Shown here: positions 1 through 8,301 of the stretch, in pieces
How the letters are laid out: every line of letters starts with the position of its first letter
Numbering within the stretch: the first letter of the stretch is position 1
NCBI GenBank assembly: GCA_031581485.1
Contig: JAVLBA010000053.1
Coordinates: 1-16,862, forward strand
Origin: BM506 sp031581485
GTDB taxonomy: Bacteria; Desulfobacterota; Desulfobulbia; Desulfobulbales; SURF-16
Length of the DNA: 16,862 bases
Direction: 5' to 3'
Translations under genes and position numbers: made by a program
Notes under the pieces: model-generated
Databases searched by the model: none
Seen by the model: the letters and a program-made list of their open reading frames with translations, nothing else
What the model was told of the DNA's origin: nothing

Positions 1-2978
1 ATCAGCACCAACGAGTTGCGGATGACAATGCCCCCCAGCACAATGATACCGATCATGCCGGTGGCGGTGAAAAAGATGGGATTTTCAAAACCGCCCACCG
101 GATCCGCGGCAAAGAGGTTGAGGAGCCAGAAACCGGGCATGGCGCCGATCAGGGTGAGGGGGATGGCCATCATGATGAGCAGCGGCATGAAAAAGGAGCT
201 GGTCTGCAGGGTCAGCAGGATATAGATCCCCAGCAGGGCCGCGGCAAAGGCGATGCCCATGTCCCGGAACACCCGCAGGGTGATCTCCCACTCGCCTTCC
301 CCGGTCCAGACCGCCGCCATCCCCTCGGGCAGGGGCTCTGTGGCCAGCCGCTTCTGCATGTCGAGAATCGCCTCCCCCGGGGCCCGGCCGGCCATTTCCG
401 CCAGCACGAAGGCCACCCGCTTCAGGTTTTTATGATAGATGGGCTGGTCAATGGGAACGTGCACAATATCCACCATTTCTGCCAGGGGGACCATATGGCC
501 GGTGGCGCTCTTCATGGGAATCTGGGACAAAGAGGTGGTGCTTGACCTCTTTTCTCTGGAGAGCCGGGTCTTGACCAGCAGGGGCTGGCGTTCATCGGCA
601 ACGTGCACCGTGGCCGGCGTAGCGCCGCTTAAGGCGGTGCGCAGGCTTTCAATGATGGCTGCGGTGCTCACCCCGTGCAGGGCGGCCTTTTCCTTGTCCA
701 CCACAAAGTCGATGCGCGGCCGCTGTGCCTCGGCCCTGTCGTCGATATCCACCACAAAGGGTTCCTCCGCCATGATCTTCTGGATATGACGGCCGCCGTG
801 GATCAGCTCCTCATAGGCGATATCCGCATCTCCATACATCTCCACAACAATGGTGGCCATGACCGGCGGACCGGGCGGCACCTCCACCAGTTTGGCATTG
901 ACCCCGTATTTTTCGCCGATGGCCGTCAGCTCCTGGCGCAGCCGAAGCACGATGGCGTGGCTCTGCATCTCCCGTTCCTCTTTGGGCAGCAGGTTCACCT
1001 GGATATCCGCCACATGCCCTCCCTGGCGCAGGTAGTAATGGCGAACCATGCCGTTAAAATCCATGGGGGAGGAGAGACCGACATAGGAGACGATACTGGT
1101 GACCTCGGGCACTTCTCGCAGATGCGCCTCATAGGCCTGAACCGCCCGGTCCGTTTCTTCCAGGGTGGTTCCCTCCGGCAGATCCAGGACGATCTGGAAT
1201 TCGTTTTTATTGTCAAAGGGCAGCATCTTGAGGGGAACCTGGCGCCAGAAAACCAGGGCAACGGCAAAGGCGAAAAGGAGCACCACCATCACCAGAAGCA
1301 GCCAGCGAGCAATTCTGGAAGAAAGAAAGGGTGTGACCATGGTGCGATAGCTCTTCCGGATCCAGCCCTGGGGGGCTCTCCTTAAGTCGCTCTCTGCGCT
1401 CTCTTGATTTTTGGCCACCCCGCTTTTTTTGAGCAGCAGATGGGTGAACCAGGGCACGATGCTGAGGGCGCACAGGGTGGAAAAGATCACCGTGATGGGC
1501 ACATTGGCGGCCATGGGCGCCATATAGGGCCCCATCATGCCGGTGATGAAGAAAAGGGGAGTGAAGCTGACGATAATGGCCAGGGTGGACATCATCACCG
1601 GGGGCAGGACCTCGTTCACCGCGATCAGGGTGGCATCCTCGGAATTGCGCTTGCCCTGCAGAATATGGCGCTGCATGTTGTCGACATTGGTGATGGGGTC
1701 ATCCACCACCAGACCCAGGGAAAGGATGAGGGCGAAGAGGGTGACCCGGTTGATGGTGTAGCCCAGCAGGAAGTTGGCAAAGAGGGCCAGGGAAAAACTT
1801 ATGGGTACTGCCAGGGCCACCACCAGGGCCTCCCGCCAGCCGAGGGTGAAGGCCAGAAGTATAATGACCGTGATGACGGCAAAGGTCAGAGAACGCAGCA
1901 GATTCCGCACCTTTGCATCAGCGGTTTTCCCGTAATTGCGGGTCACCTCGTAATGGACATCCGCCGGCAGGAGCGTTTCCTGCAGTTCCTCCATGCCCTC
2001 AATAACGGAGCGGGCCACGTCCACGGCATTGGTGCCCTTCTTTTTGGCCAGGGCCAGGGTCACCGAAGGGGCGCTGGCCGGGGCCTGTTCCGGACCATGG
2101 GCCTTCTGGTAGGCGTCGGAAAAACCGATACGGGTGTAGCTTTCCACCTCCTCGGGTCCGTCAATAACCCGGGCCACATCCCGCAGATAGACAGGCCGGC
2201 CCTGGTGGACCCCCACCATGAGAGCAGACACCTCCTGGGCGGAGGTGAGAAAGGAGCTGCTGGTGACCGTGAAATTTTGGTTGAAACGGGAGAAATCACC
2301 CGCTGTCACCGCCGCATCCGCGCCTTGCAGCGCTTTTTGTACCTCCATGAGCGACACCCCCAGACCGGTCAGTCGCGGCAGGGAGGGTTCCACCCTTATT
2401 TCCCGTTGGCGGCCGCCCACTATGGAGGTCCTGGAGATGTCTTCGATCTCAGCCAGCCGGGCCAGTACCTCTTCGCCGATCCGGCGGAGTTGAGGGTCAT
2501 GATATTTTTCGGAGTATAAGGTCAGATTGACGATGGGCACGTCATCGATCTCCAGGGGCTTGATGATCCAGCCCTTCACAATGGGCGGCACCTGATCGAT
2601 GTGCATGCGGATCTTGTTGTGGAGCTTGACCAGGGAGCGTTCCCGGTCCTCTCCCACATAAAAGCGGACAGTGACCACGGCCATGTCCCGTCTGGAGATG
2701 GAATAGACATATTCCACCCCGTCAATCTGCCACAGGAGCCGCTCCAGGGGAGTAGCCACCAGCTTCTCGATCTCTTCCGGGGAGGCGCCGGGGGCCTGGA
2801 TAAAGATATCGGCCAGGGGCACCACGATCTGCGGTTCCTCCTCCTTGGCGGTGTTGATCACCGCCACCACCCCCAGGCAGAGGGAGGCGATGATCAGCAG
2901 AATGGAGAGGTGCGAGTTGAGAAATAACCGCACAATGGCGGGGATGAGACCGCGGGGCGAGGAGCGCTTTTCGGTCAT
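1..2978 (-). CDS. RND-family efflux pump inner-membrane permease (3'-partial, runs off left edge)
   Basis: Proton-driven inner-membrane subunit of a tripartite efflux pump (AcrB/HAE-1-like RND superfamily). About 992 residues are visible; judged by family length, only the last C-terminal membrane segments are missing. Start is ATG at 2978, giving MTEKRSSPRG, then a first membrane helix at about residues 23-42 and a large periplasmic porter region. Membrane segments resume at about 363, with LGLVVDDPITNVDN at 421-434; the adjacent Asp426-Asp427 match the proton-relay pair of RND pumps. A second porter half follows about residues 590-870, and the visible end (NPIFFTATGMIGIIVLGG) is a late helix. 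The ATG overlaps the adaptor stop codon as ATGA, which implies translational coupling. The substrate cannot be read from sequence. I saw no methionine-rich or other metal-site pattern, so a drug, solvent or lipid-like substrate is as likely as a metal. Confidence 0.93.
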   Translation of the reverse strand, partial: MTEKRSSPRGLIPAIVRLFLNSHLSILLIIASLCLGVVAVINTAKEEEPQIVVPLADIFIQAPGASPEEIEKLVATPLERLLWQIDGVEYVYSISRRDMAVVTVRFYVGEDRERSLVKLHNKIRMHIDQVPPIVKGWIIKPLEIDDVPIVNLTLYSEKYHDPQLRRIGEEVLARLAEIEDISRTSIVGGRQREIRVEPSLPRLTGLGVSLMEVQKALQGADAAVTAGDFSRFNQNFTVTSSSFLTSAQEVSALMVGVHQGRPVYLRDVARVIDGPEEVESYTRIGFSDAYQKAHGPEQAPASAPSVTLALAKKKGTNAVDVARSVIEGMEELQETLLPADVHYEVTRNYGKTADAKVRNLLRSLTFAVITVIILLAFTLGWREALVVALAVPISFSLALFANFLLGYTINRVTLFALILSLGLVVDDPITNVDNMQRHILQGKRNSEDATLIAVNEVLPPVMMSTLAIIVSFTPLFFITGMMGPYMAPMAANVPITVIFSTLCALSIVPWFTHLLLKKSGVAKNQESAESDLRRAPQGWIRKSYRTMVTPFLSSRIARWLLLVMVVLLFAFAVALVFWRQVPLKMLPFDNKNEFQIVLDLPEGTTLEETDRAVQAYEAHLREVPEVTSIVSYVGLSSPMDFNGMVRHYYLRQGGHVADIQVNLLPKEEREMQSHAIVLRLRQELTAIGEKYGVNAKLVEVPPGPPVMATIVVEMYGDADIAYEELIHGGRHIQKIMAEEPFVVDIDDRAEAQRPRIDFVVDKEKAALHGVSTAAIIESLRTALSGATPATVHVADERQPLLVKTRLSREKRSSTTSLSQIPMKSATGHMVPLAEMVDIVHVPIDQPIYHKNLKRVAFVLAEMAGRAPGEAILDMQKRLATEPLPEGMAAVWTGEGEWEITLRVFRDMGIAFAAALLGIYILLTLQTSSFFMPLLIMMAIPLTLIGAMPGFWLLNLFAADPVGGFENPIFFTATGMIGIIVLGGIVIRNSLVL

Positions 2979-4081
2979 GGCGCTGCTCCTGCTTCAGCCG
3001 CTCCCAGGGAGACGGTTTCTCCGCCGCTGAGTCCCGACAGCACCTCCACCCGGCCGTTGCTCCTCCTGCCGGTCTGGATGAACCGGCGCTTCCAGATATC
3101 TTCCTCCCGGACCTCGACCAGTTCCAGCTGTCCCACCCGCCGCACCGCTTCCTGGGGGATCAGCACCACCTCAAGCTCCCGCACCGGGATCAGGAGTTTG
3201 CCGAACATGCCCGGATAGAGCCCGGCCATCTCCGGCAGGGAGGCCTTAACCAGAAAGGTGCGGCTCTGAGGATCCGCATAGGGGACGATCTCCTTCACCT
3301 TTGCCGCCACTGTTTCCGAAAGCGCCGTGATCTCTACCTGCAGCTCTTCTCCCAGGCCGATCTGGCGGGACAATCCCTCCCGCACCGAGGCCTCCAGTTG
3401 CAGGCCGCCGGCGGTCTGTAGGGTGATCAGGGGTCTGCCGGGCATGGCCATGTCACCGGGATCCACCAGGCGCTGGAGCACATGGCCGGCCTCCTGGGCC
3501 ACTAACAGGGTATCGGTGAGGGCGATTTCCGCCTGCAGAACCACCTCCCTGGCCTGTTTGATTGCCGCCTCGGCGCCGGCCAGGGAATCTTTAGCCTGCT
3601 GCAGATGGGCTTGGGCCTGCAGGAAGGCGGCTCGGGCCTGTTCCAGATCCTGCTCGGTGGCGGCCTGGCTCTGATAATAAGAGGTGATCCGCTGAAAATC
3701 GGCTTCCGCCTGCTGAAAGAGGGCGGCAGCAGCCGCTATGGCCTGGCGGGCCTGTTTTTTGGACGCTTCGGCGCCCTTGAGTCCCTGCCGGGCCTGTTCC
3801 AGCCTGGAAACATTCTGGCGGCTGTCCAGGATGATCAGGAGCTGCCCTTTTTCTATTTTGTCCCCCGGCCTGACTTTCACCTCTCGTACCTGTGCCGTCA
3901 TCCGGGCCGCGATATGGGATTGCAGCCGGGGCTGCACCGTGCCCACGGCCTGGTAATATTCGGTGATGTTGCGGGCTTCCGCCACCGCTGTTTTCAGGTC
4001 AGGGGAAGCGGCCACGGCAAGCCGGCCACAGGCCAGGCCCACCATGAGGCCGGCAACCATAAGAGCGAGAATTGATTTCAT
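2975..4081 (-). CDS. RND efflux periplasmic adaptor (membrane fusion protein)
   Basis: Periplasmic adaptor (HlyD/AcrA family, 368 aa) linking the RND pump to the outer-membrane channel. ATG at 4081 is chosen because AAGGA lies about 6 nt upstream and it begins a clear signal peptide (MKSILALMVAGLMVG, cleavage probably after AVAA near residue 25). The longer open frame to 4177 has no such support. Domain order: beta-barrel/lipoyl half-motif at about 55-90 (VRPGDKIEKGQLL, 70-82), a long alanine/glutamine-rich coiled-coil hairpin at about 92-188, the second lipoyl half at about 190-222 (VLQRLVDPGDMAMPGRPL), then the beta-barrel and membrane-proximal domain (DPQSRTFLVKASL, 270-282). Cys18 sits in GLAC, a poor lipobox, so I favour a soluble or loosely attached periplasmic form. 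It follows the channel gene by 22 bp and overlaps the pump gene by 4 bp. Confidence 0.93.
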   Translation of the reverse strand: MKSILALMVAGLMVGLACGRLAVAASPDLKTAVAEARNITEYYQAVGTVQPRLQSHIAARMTAQVREVKVRPGDKIEKGQLLIILDSRQNVSRLEQARQGLKGAEASKKQARQAIAAAAALFQQAEADFQRITSYYQSQAATEQDLEQARAAFLQAQAHLQQAKDSLAGAEAAIKQAREVVLQAEIALTDTLLVAQEAGHVLQRLVDPGDMAMPGRPLITLQTAGGLQLEASVREGLSRQIGLGEELQVEITALSETVAAKVKEIVPYADPQSRTFLVKASLPEMAGLYPGMFGKLLIPVRELEVVLIPQEAVRRVGQLELVEVREEDIWKRRFIQTGRRSNGRVEVLSGLSGGETVSLGAAEAGAAP

Positions 4082-4103
4082 AAGAGGTTCCTTTTGGGCG
4101 GTT

Positions 4104-5564
4104 TCACCGGGCCTCCTTGATCTTGGCCCAGTAGCCGATGGACCGGCCGATTTGGGCCAAGGCCTGCTGCCGGTCATAATGGGCGGCAGTGGCGCGTATG
4201 CGGGCGCGATTCCAGGCCAGCTCTGCCTGCAGATAGCGGGTGATGGTGGCGGATCCCCCCTGGAACTGGGTCAAGACCAGGGCCAGGGATTCTTCGGCGG
4301 CTGCCGCGCTCCGCCGGGCCGCCTCCAGCCGGGCCCCGGCTGCTTCCAGGTTCTGGTAGGCTATTTTGACATCCCTTTTGACAGCCAATCGGGACTGCCT
4401 GTCTGCAGCCAGGGTTTCCGCCAATTGGGCGGAGGCCTTATCCACGGCAGCCTGGCTGCTGAAGCCGGTGAAGATGTCCCAGTTGAGGATCACCGCCACC
4501 ATCCAGTTTTCCCGGCGGCTGTCATAGGCCAATTCCTCGTCATCAAGATAGTATTTGCCCTGCACATCCAGCCTGGGAAGATAGGTGCTGTGGGCCGCGT
4601 CCACGGCCATGGCGGTTTTTTGGACTTGGGCCTGCATCTTTTTTAAATCCGGCCGTTGCGCCAGGGCATACGCAAGTCCCTGTCGGTAGGTAGGGGGAAG
4701 GGCTGCGGCGTCTACATCGTCCGGCTCCGCCAGCACCACTTCGGCATCCTGATCCATTCCCAGCAGGGTGGCCAGTGCGGTCAGGGCGGTTTGATGATGG
4801 TTGCGGCTTTGAACCAGCTCCTCCTGGGAGTGGGCCAGCCGCGCCTCCAGGGACAAGAGATCCGCTTTCAGGGCAGAGCCGCCTCGCAGACGCACCCGCA
4901 TTAATTCCAGCTCCTTGCGGACAGTGGCCACGGAGTCCCGGGCGATGCCGATGAACTCCCGGGTGGCCAAGGCCTCATGGTAGGCGCTGATCACCGAGGC
5001 GATCAAGCCGTTTTCCACGCTTTCCTGATCCAGCTGGGAGATGGTAAGGCCGGTCTGGGCCATCCGCCGGTTGAGATAATCCCGGCCGCCGTTAGCGAGA
5101 TTGAGCCGGCCCCTGACGCCGCTCTCAAAATTATCCAGCCGGCCGGGATTATTGAAATCAGCAGCAGGCGGCAGCTGCCGCTGGTCGATTTTTTTAAAAA
5201 GATAGACGGAGGGGGCATCCGCATGGGTGTATTCTGTATAAAAGCCCAGGGTCGGGTAGAAGGCGGCATTGGCCTGCATCAGGCCGGCTTCTGTCTGCCT
5301 GATGCGGGCCAGGGCCATCTGATTCCCCGGATTTTTCTGGAGGGCGATGGCGATGGCCTGGGCACAGGAAAGGCTGCCGTGGACCGCTCTCCCTGGGCCG
5401 GGCACCTCTGCCTCCTGCCAGGGCCTCATGCCCACCGGCACGGCATGAGAGGCCTTGATCTCTTCATATCGGTAGGTCTTCTGCAGAGAACAGCCGGTGA
5501 GCGTCATCAGCATACAGAGCAGACTACTAGCGGCCAGGCAGGACCAGGGAATGTATCTTTCCAT
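4104..5564 (-). CDS. TolC/NodT-type outer-membrane efflux lipoprotein
   Basis: Outer-membrane channel of the efflux pump (outer-membrane factor family, 486 aa). The N-terminus is a lipoprotein signal with lipobox LTGC, lipidated Cys25, as in NodT/OprM-type channels. Two repeated alpha-helical OEP domains follow, at about residues 65-260 and 285-480, with long coiled stretches such as the one after SLEARLAHSQEELVQSRNH. The C-terminal repeat ends with GGSATITRYLQAELAWNRAR, the usual helix-turn pattern of the family. I prefer ATG at 5564 over GTG at 5570: GGAG lies 5 nt before the ATG, whereas it abuts the GTG. It is the first gene of the operon (channel, adaptor, pump). A likely promoter is at 5622-5650 on the same strand. 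Confidence 0.92.
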   Translation of the reverse strand: MERYIPWSCLAASSLLCMLMTLTGCSLQKTYRYEEIKASHAVPVGMRPWQEAEVPGPGRAVHGSLSCAQAIAIALQKNPGNQMALARIRQTEAGLMQANAAFYPTLGFYTEYTHADAPSVYLFKKIDQRQLPPAADFNNPGRLDNFESGVRGRLNLANGGRDYLNRRMAQTGLTISQLDQESVENGLIASVISAYHEALATREFIGIARDSVATVRKELELMRVRLRGGSALKADLLSLEARLAHSQEELVQSRNHHQTALTALATLLGMDQDAEVVLAEPDDVDAAALPPTYRQGLAYALAQRPDLKKMQAQVQKTAMAVDAAHSTYLPRLDVQGKYYLDDEELAYDSRRENWMVAVILNWDIFTGFSSQAAVDKASAQLAETLAADRQSRLAVKRDVKIAYQNLEAAGARLEAARRSAAAAEESLALVLTQFQGGSATITRYLQAELAWNRARIRATAAHYDRQQALAQIGRSIGYWAKIKEAR

Positions 5565-5621
5565 CTTCACTCCAGGGGCTGTGTGGTGGGGACATACCCC
5601 ATAGAGGGATATATGTAATAA

Positions 5622-5650
5622 ATACTAAGGGTTTCCCCCTCTCTTTTCCA
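5622..5650 (-). promoter_or_regulatory. Candidate sigma70-type promoter of the efflux operon
   Basis: Read on the minus strand: -35 TGGAAA (5650-5645), a 17-nt spacer, and -10 TAGTAT (5627-5622). Each hexamer matches consensus at four positions. Transcription would start near 5615, leaving a leader of about 50 nt before the channel ATG at 5564. It is placed in the divergent intergenic region, where a promoter is required. The match is moderate and no operator was identified. Confidence 0.3.
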
Positions 5651-5683
5651 GATTTTTTTGCAGCTCGTGCGCACATATCCCTT

Positions 5684-5711
5684 TTGATATATTTCCATTT
5701 ATTGCTAGGCT
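5684..5711 (+). promoter_or_regulatory. Candidate extended -10 promoter of the cysteine-rich protein gene
   Basis: -35 TTGATA (5684-5689), a 16-nt spacer, and -10 TAGGCT (5706-5711) preceded by TGC, which fits an extended -10. Transcription would start near 5718, about 86 nt before the ATG at 5804. The 11-nt string TTGCTAGGCTG here recurs exactly at the candidate promoter of the PLD operon (minus strand, 10670-10698), which strengthens both calls. The remainder of 5565-5803 holds only the divergent promoter for the efflux operon and a small palindrome GTGCGCAC; I see no further gene in it. Confidence 0.45.
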
Positions 5712-5803
5712 GGAAAAAGAGTGACAGAGCAGGTGGTGTAGAGGGCAGCCCCTTATCCGGGTCTGCCATGGCAGGCTTAATCAACATTACAAGGAATACT
5801 CTT

Positions 5804-6223
5804 ATGAACAGACATCTATGGGTGGGATTGATCATGACCGGGCTGCTCTTGCTGGCAGGGAATGCCGGCGCCAAAGAGATTAACCTCGCCCCGGGAGAAA
5901 TATACCGGCAGGGAGGCCTCACCGTTACCTGCGGGGAAACGGCAACAGATGCCCCGCTGGTCCTCAAGGAATGCCAGTATTGGGACGATTTTCATAAAAA
6001 ATGTCTGTTTGAAAAAACGATCTATATGTATAAAAAACTTGAATGCGTTGAAGAATGCCAGCACTGGGATGAATTCAGCAAGACCTGCAATTACCAGACA
6101 AAATGTATCTTCTATCCGGACCAGAAGGCCTTTGTGCGCATTATCTGTGAAGAATTTGATGACTTCAACAATGTCTGCGTGAAAAAAAAGGAGAGCAGGA
6201 TAGGGCGCGGAGCAAAAAGATAA
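5804..6223 (+). CDS. Small secreted cysteine-rich repeat protein, unrecognised
   Basis: I do not recognise this 139-aa protein. ATG at 5804 follows AAGGA by 8 nt and starts a textbook signal peptide (MNRHLWVGLIMTGLLLLAGN, cleavage probably after AGA at residue 23), so the product should be periplasmic or outside the cell. The mature part has nine cysteines (43, 57, 67, 81, 85, 95, 101, 115, 125). Three equal-spaced units stand out: CQYWDDFHKKC (57-67), CQHWDEFSKTC (85-95) and CEEFDDFNNVC (115-125), all C-x9-C with an aromatic at +3, acids at +4 and +5, and Phe at +6. Cys43 and Cys101 each lie 14 residues before a unit. There is no CxxCH heme motif. The tail is basic (KKKESRIGRGAKR). The coding sequence is visibly more AT-rich than its neighbours. 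It is monocistronic and convergent with the EEP gene, separated by 11 bp. It may be disulfide-bonded or bind metal; function unknown. Confidence 0.82.
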   Translation: MNRHLWVGLIMTGLLLLAGNAGAKEINLAPGEIYRQGGLTVTCGETATDAPLVLKECQYWDDFHKKCLFEKTIYMYKKLECVEECQHWDEFSKTCNYQTKCIFYPDQKAFVRIICEEFDDFNNVCVKKKESRIGRGAKR

Positions 6224-6234
6224 AAGGCATATTT

Positions 6235-6927
6235 TCAGCCCTCCATGGTCAGTGTCGCTTTCAGAGGCAGGTGGTCGGAGGCCAGCCGGGCCAGCGGGCT
6301 GGAGTGGGCTGCCATGGTGGTCAGGGCAGAACGCGGCTCCACCCAGAGGCGGTCCAGGGCGATCAGGGGCCACTGCCCCGGAAAGGTGGCGCAGTGGGGG
6401 GTGGGCTGGAAATGGGCATGCAGCCAGCGCAGGATGCGCCCCCACAGGAACCACTCATTGAGGTCCCCCAGCAGCACGGAGATATCGGCGGGCTGTGACG
6501 CAAAGAGCGGTAGCAGCTGGCGCACCTGTTGGCGGCGCTCCCACGGCTTCAGCCCCAGATGCGTTGCCACCACCTGCAGGCATTTTCCTTGCCAGTCAAG
6601 GGTGACATCAAGGGCTCCCCGTGGTTCCCGTCCTGTCCGGCTCAGGTCAATCCGGTTCACGGTGAGGACGGGAAGCCGGGTCAAGAGGGCATTGCCGTAA
6701 TGGCGGCTGTCTCTGAGCAGGGTGGGGCCGGCAAGGGCGCTGTAGCCGGTTTTTACGGCCAGATACTCGAGCAGATCATACGCCCCGATTCTATGGTGTT
6801 CCACTTCCTGCAGCGCCACGATATCGGCATTGAGTTCCCGCAGCACGCCGATGATCCGGTCTGGATCGAAACGGCCATCCATGCCGATGGCGGCATGGAT
6901 GTTATAGGTGGCGATTGTTATCTGCAT
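6235..6927 (-). CDS. Endonuclease/exonuclease/phosphatase (EEP) superfamily protein
   Basis: Metal-dependent phosphodiesterase fold (DNase I/exonuclease III/inositol phosphatase superfamily), 230 aa, with no signal peptide. The catalytic set is complete: TYNIH with Asn9, LQEVE with metal-binding Glu41, THLG with His123, GDLN with Asp155 and Asn157, LDRLW with Asp192, and SDHLP with Asp218-His219. Stretches such as DGRFDPDRI and ADIVALQEV resemble the branch often seen next to phospholipase D-like genes. Whether it cleaves nucleic acid, a phospholipid headgroup or a phosphoester messenger cannot be decided from motifs. It is the last gene of the operon, 48 bp after the HD-GYP gene, with AGGAGAGAAGG ahead of the ATG. 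No clear intrinsic terminator lies in the 11-bp gap to the convergent gene. Confidence 0.88.
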   Translation of the reverse strand: MQITIATYNIHAAIGMDGRFDPDRIIGVLRELNADIVALQEVEHHRIGAYDLLEYLAVKTGYSALAGPTLLRDSRHYGNALLTRLPVLTVNRIDLSRTGREPRGALDVTLDWQGKCLQVVATHLGLKPWERRQQVRQLLPLFASQPADISVLLGDLNEWFLWGRILRWLHAHFQPTPHCATFPGQWPLIALDRLWVEPRSALTTMAAHSSPLARLASDHLPLKATLTMEG

Positions 6928-6975
6928 GCGATCATTGCCGCCTTCTCTCCTGGATGCGCTCTTCCCTTCGGTTTT

Positions 6976-8301
6976 TTACCTGGGGCGGGGGCAGCGGTCA
7001 TCCGTTTCATTGAGGGTGTCGAGCAGACCGCATTCCGCCAGAAAACGGCGGTGGGTTTGGTCGGCGCCGACTTGGGCCTTGTAGCGCCGGTCATTAATCT
7101 CGTGGATATTGTCATGGATCAGGGCGACAAAATCCTGATCAAGCTTATGATGGGCGGCCATATCCTTCATGATTTTATTGGTGTCGGTCACGCTGAGCCC
7201 GCAACGATAGGGGCGGTCCTCCATCAGGGCGGTAAAGGTGTCGGCAACGGCCAGGATGCGGGCCCCTTCTGGTATTTCGGCGCCCCTCAGCCGGTACGGA
7301 TATCCGGAGCCGTCCAGCCGTTCGTGGTGCGCGGCCGCCCATTGGCAGATGTCAGCGAAGCCTTTGATGTTACGCAATATTTCCGCGGAAAAATAGGGAT
7401 GTTTGTAGATAATGGCAAAATCATCGCGGGTCAGCCTCTGGTGCTTCTCCAGGAGTTCCGTGGGCACCACCAGTTTGCCGATATCATGCAGCAGGCCGGC
7501 CATCCGCAGCCGGTCTGGGTCTTCTTTCTGAAAACCGCTGAGAGTGGCAATGGCAACGGTAACCGCCGCCACCCCGCTGGAATGGGTGGCAGTGAACCGA
7601 CTCCTGAAATCGATGACCCGCCGGAACATTTCCGCCAGCTCCAGCATTTCGCTGCGCTCTAACGCCATTGCTCCCAAGGGAAAACGGTGCTGGAGAAGAG
7701 TGCTGAGAGTCGGGGAGGTCAGATCAAGCCAGAAGGCCTCCTTCTCCGCCACCTGCAGGAAGGCCTCCACCTGCCGGGGCACAAACATATCCCCTGATCC
7801 TGCTTTGATATGCTGGATAATATCCGCCTTCTGGCTCAGGATCTCCCTCTGGGGATCGACCCGCACGGCAATGCGGTCGGCCAGGTGGATGATATGACTG
7901 AGCAGAGGCACCTCCTCGCCCCCGGCCACCATGCCCTGGCCGTTTCGCCAGTATGTGTGGTGGAAGCGGATGATGCGGGCCAGATCGGCAAAGGGCGCAA
8001 ATCCCGCCAGCAGGAAATATCCCGGCCGGGTATGACGATCCGGATTGATCACTTCAAAATCGAATGATTCCAGCCGGGTCCTGATGGAGAGCCCGCCGAT
8101 GTCATGCACGGCAGCGGCCAGGATAAGCCGGCTCAGAGGGTGCTCCTCCAGGCCCAGGGCCTTGCCGATGGTGGCGGCCGCAAATGCGACCTTCTGGTGA
8201 TGGCCAACCAGTATCCGGCTGATCAGGTCAGTGGCGGCGGTAATGGCGCTGAGCAGGGGATATAATTCTACATGGGTCTTTTGGTCTGTTTCTGGCTGCA
8301 T
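6976..8301 (-). CDS. Tandem HD-domain protein with C-terminal HD-GYP (probable cyclic-di-GMP phosphodiesterase)
   Basis: 441-aa cytoplasmic protein with two HD-type metal phosphohydrolase domains. The C-terminal domain (about 225-410) has all HD-GYP signatures: His240, HDIGK (272-276), His301 in a KHP context, HHERLDGSGYP (325-335), VAD (352-354) and EDRPYR. HD-GYP proteins with this set hydrolyse cyclic di-GMP. The N-terminal domain (about 30-190) is a diverged copy: His34-His35, VHDIGG (65-70), HHTYWRNGQG (114-123) in place of HHExxDGxGYP, and ADRI (141-144). It keeps candidate metal ligands but has lost the GYP triad and the lysine after HDIG, so I infer a sensory or structural role. There is no receiver, PAS or membrane segment. 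ATG at 8301 shares one base with the stop codon of the upstream PLD gene (TGATG); a GTG at 8304 is the alternative start. Coupled translation is likely. Confidence 0.88.
   Translation of the reverse strand: MQPETDQKTHVELYPLLSAITAATDLISRILVGHHQKVAFAAATIGKALGLEEHPLSRLILAAAVHDIGGLSIRTRLESFDFEVINPDRHTRPGYFLLAGFAPFADLARIIRFHHTYWRNGQGMVAGGEEVPLLSHIIHLADRIAVRVDPQREILSQKADIIQHIKAGSGDMFVPRQVEAFLQVAEKEAFWLDLTSPTLSTLLQHRFPLGAMALERSEMLELAEMFRRVIDFRSRFTATHSSGVAAVTVAIATLSGFQKEDPDRLRMAGLLHDIGKLVVPTELLEKHQRLTRDDFAIIYKHPYFSAEILRNIKGFADICQWAAAHHERLDGSGYPYRLRGAEIPEGARILAVADTFTALMEDRPYRCGLSVTDTNKIMKDMAAHHKLDQDFVALIHDNIHEINDRRYKAQVGADQTHRRFLAECGLLDTLNETDDRCPRPR

Noticed and set aside
1404..2519. 371-codon plus-strand open frame rich in His, Gly and Gln
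   Set aside because: Composition typical of the antisense shadow of a GC-rich membrane protein; the opposite strand encodes the RND pump with its Asp-Asp proton-relay motif.
2975..4177. Longer start for the membrane-fusion protein
   Set aside because: The extra 32 residues are arginine/proline-rich, lie before the ribosome-binding site and signal peptide, and would run back into the upstream channel gene.
5804..6223. Multiheme cytochrome or CxxC ferredoxin-like protein
   Set aside because: Nine cysteines suggested it, but there is no CxxCH and no CxxC pair; spacing is C-x9-C, C-x13-C and C-x3-C.
6529..7662. 377-codon plus-strand open frame
   Set aside because: Antisense to the EEP and HD-GYP genes, both with complete catalytic motifs, and spans their intergenic gap.
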